From assembly GCA_029052085.1 (NCBI GenBank), contig JAIDJS010000024.1, forward strand, positions 1 to 7,643: DNA of 7,643 bases, given 5' to 3'. Source of the DNA: Eubacterium sp. (GTDB lineage Bacteria; Bacillota; Clostridia; Oscillospirales; Acutalibacteraceae). Below the pieces are notes generated by a model. It was not told the origin of the DNA. It searched no databases and saw only the letters and a list, made by a program, of their open reading frames with translations. This document shows positions 6,456-7,643 of this stretch, one piece after another. The first letter of the stretch is position 1. Every line of letters starts with the position of its first letter. The position numbers and the translations under genes are program-made.

Positions 6456-7340
6456 ATGGCAGCAGATTTACATTGTCATACAAAATTAAGTGACGGTTCG
6501 GTCGGCATAGAAGATTTAATCGTTATTGCTCAGAAAAGCGGTATAGATACTATTGCCATAACAGATCACGATTGCCTTGCAGGTACAGTAAGAGGTCAGG
6601 TTATAGGCAAACGCTATGGTGTAACGGTTATACCGGGTGTTGAAATTTCAGCATTTGATTTTGAGGCAGGAAAAAAGGTGCATATTTTAAGTTATCTTGC
6701 GGATGCGCCCAACAGGCTTGAAGCGGTATGCAAACGTGTATCGGTTGCAAGAAAAAGAGCGGGTCAGATTATGATGCTTAAGGTTGCAAGCCGTTTTCCG
6801 ATTACATCAGATTTTATAATCAATCATGCGTCAGGCTCAACCAATCTTTACAAGCAGCATATTATGCATGCGCTTATGGATGCAGGTTATACAGATAAAA
6901 TCTTTGGTGATTTGTATTATGCTCTTTTTGATGCTTCTAACGAAACAAATATTCTTGCCCCAACTAAATATCCAAGTGTAGAAGAGGTTATCAATGAAAT
7001 TCATGGTGCAGGCGGTATAGCTGTTCTTGCGCATCCGGTTTTATTTGATAATTTTAATGAGATTGAAAAATATGCTTCTATGGGTCTTGATGGTGTTGAG
7101 GTATGGCATCCGTCAGCTGATGAGGAAACCGTCAGCAGGCTTACGGAGATTTGCAAAAAGCAAAAGCTTCTGTTAACGGGCGGCTCGGATTTCCATGGAA
7201 TTTACGGGCAGAAAACCGTGACACTCGGTGCATGCTCAACTCCGCAGGAGCATCTGGATAAGCTTATGGGCTATAAAGCAAAAAAGAAAAGAGCCGAACG
7301 AAAAGCTGAAAAAGAAGCCGCTCTTAAAATGGCTGAATAA
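6456..7340 (+). CDS. PHP-domain phosphoesterase, YciV/RNase AM (TrpH) family
   Basis: The 294-residue product has the complete PHP metal-site pattern: DLHCHTKLSDGS (4-15, His6, His8, Asp13), AITDHD (34-39, Asp37, His38), PGVEIS (60-65, Glu63), His76, the insert-domain KQHIMHALMDAGY (133-145, His134), LAHP (191-194, His193) and GGSDFHG (242-248, Asp245, His247). This is the layout of the YciV/RNase AM family, whose members act as 5'-3' exoribonucleases or as 3',5'-nucleotide bisphosphate phosphatases using a divalent-metal cluster in the cytoplasm. The substrate here is inferred. The C-terminus adds a Lys/Glu/Ala-rich tail (272-294) that looks helical and could contact nucleic acid. The start is set by AAGGAGG (6443-6449), 6 bases before the ATG. 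It is separated from maf by 141 bases containing a candidate promoter and hairpin, so it is probably its own transcription unit. Two terminators follow. Confidence 0.93.
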   Translation: MAADLHCHTKLSDGSVGIEDLIVIAQKSGIDTIAITDHDCLAGTVRGQVIGKRYGVTVIPGVEISAFDFEAGKKVHILSYLADAPNRLEAVCKRVSVARKRAGQIMMLKVASRFPITSDFIINHASGSTNLYKQHIMHALMDAGYTDKIFGDLYYALFDASNETNILAPTKYPSVEEVINEIHGAGGIAVLAHPVLFDNFNEIEKYASMGLDGVEVWHPSADEETVSRLTEICKKQKLLLTGGSDFHGIYGQKTVTLGACSTPQEHLDKLMGYKAKKKRAERKAEKEAALKMAE

Positions 7341-7350
7341 TTGAATCAAT

Positions 7351-7389
7351 AAAATCCCGAAAGGTGTAAAATCCTGTTCGGGATTTTTT
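7351..7389 (+). terminator. Intrinsic terminator after the PHP gene
   Basis: AAAATCCCGAA (7351-7361) pairs perfectly over 11 bp with TTCGGGATTTT (7377-7387), and six T (7384-7389) close the structure. The 15-base loop can form a small inner AGG/CCT pairing. The stem begins 11 bases after the PHP stop codon. The A-rich left arm would give a T run on the opposite strand too, so it could work in both directions. Confidence 0.9.
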
Positions 7390-7397
7390 GTTGTAAG

Positions 7398-7425
7398 GCA
7401 GGGTGTGTATGCACTCTGCTTTTTT
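7398..7425 (+). terminator. Second, tandem intrinsic terminator
   Basis: GCAGGGTGT (7398-7406) pairs with GCACTCTGC (7411-7419) over 9 bp, including two G-T wobbles, around the loop GTAT, followed by six T (7420-7425). It sits 9 bases after the first terminator and would catch read-through before the AT-rich tail. Confidence 0.8.
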
Positions 7426-7463
7426 GTATTTTAAACATTTTGATTGTTTGTGTAAAAAAAGTT

Positions 7464-7488
7464 TGTTACATTTTCATAAAAAAACGAC
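7464..7488 (+). promoter_or_regulatory. Possible ECF-sigma-type promoter
   Basis: TGTTAC followed by ATTTT (7464-7474) resembles the 'TGtAAC..TTT' -35 of ECF sigma factors such as Bacillus SigX/SigV/SigW. CGAC (7485-7488) lies 15 bases after TGTTAC and resembles their CGTC/CGAC -10, although the spacing is one or two bases short. It lies just after the tandem terminators and about 70 bases before the orphan RBS and ATG, where a new transcription unit is expected. No SigA-type alternative with good spacing was found. Confidence 0.35.
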
Positions 7489-7543
7489 TATGTAGGTAAG
7501 AGGATATATTCTTCTGATAAAGCTTTATTAAAAATAAAACGAA

Positions 7544-7565
7544 AGAGGTGTTTCCGATGTATTAA
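7544..7565 (+). pseudogene. Orphan gene start: strong RBS and ATG with an immediate stop
   Basis: AGAGGTG (7544-7550) is an excellent Shine-Dalgarno sequence, 6 bases before ATG 7557. The reading frame is only Met-Tyr followed by TAA (7563-7565). Stops in the other two forward frames come soon after (for example TAG at 7572-7574 and TAA at 7586-7588). The upstream leader looks like a normal gene leader, so this is best read as the 5' remnant of a gene whose body has been lost or mis-assembled. A regulatory two-codon ORF is the less likely alternative. No product can be named. Confidence 0.35.
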
Positions 7566-7643
7566 TTAATTTAGCATCAGGTACATAAATATATGACTCA
7601 TATAAAAAAATAACTAAAAAGACTAAATTACGCTAATAAAAAA
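7566..7643. other. AT-rich, stop-rich tail with a 15-bp palindrome; no gene seen
   Basis: From 7561 to the end, 15 of 83 bases are G or C (about 18%), lower than the preceding leader. No frame on the plus strand codes for more than a few residues. The palindrome TATATGA (7590-7596), central C, TCATATA (7598-7604) is the only ordered structure seen and could be an operator-like site. The base composition and abrupt change also fit a degraded remnant or a contig-edge artefact. Confidence 0.4.

Noticed and set aside
6456..7340. Histidinol-phosphatase or DNA polymerase PHP domain
   Set aside because: The insert domain (KQHIMHALMDAGY) and the spacing of LAHP and GGSDFHG match the YciV/RNase AM family, and no polymerase or his genes are near.

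Overview
The window reads as part of a Clostridia chromosome, most likely Oscillospiraceae/Ruminococcaceae-like (gut or rumen). This is an inference from the moderately AT-rich coding sequence, strong GGAGG-type ribosome binding sites, AT-rich intergenic gaps, the zapA–U32–maf gene order and a pair of Firmicutes-style surface proteins. All seven supported genes lie on the plus strand. No tRNA, rRNA, CRISPR array, transposase or phage gene is visible.

Positions 1-1733 hold two overlapping genes for membrane-anchored extracytoplasmic proteins. The first has an N-terminal anchor and a domain resembling the DUF4015 putative glycosyl hydrolases, with its signature acidic motif eroded. The second has a signal peptide, two cadherin-like beta-sandwich repeats and a C-terminal membrane anchor. 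A GC-rich, hairpin-forming intergenic element (about 1736-1852) follows; it resembles a dispersed repeat. Next comes mgtE (1893-3266, GTG start), a CBS-domain magnesium channel/transporter.

A near-consensus SigA promoter (3320-3348) drives a compact cluster: zapA (cell division), a large U32-family protein of the RlhA type (probable rRNA hydroxylation) and maf (house-cleaning nucleotide pyrophosphatase). Its genes are separated by 0-1 bases, so they are probably co-transcribed and partly translationally coupled. A PHP-domain phosphoesterase of the YciV/RNase AM type (6456-7340) follows. It has its own candidate promoter, a terminator-like hairpin in its leader and a very strong RBS. Two tandem intrinsic terminators close the gene.

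The last 220 bases contain no gene of useful length. They do contain an ECF-sigma-like promoter candidate, a well-formed RBS and an ATG that reaches a stop after one further codon, followed by an 18% GC stop-rich tail with a 15-bp palindrome. This looks like the 5' end of a gene whose body is missing, either truncated in the genome or mis-assembled. Most of the window is ordinary housekeeping; the odd parts are the degenerate DUF4015-like protein with its partner, the 1736-1852 element, the PHP leader hairpin and the terminal orphan start.
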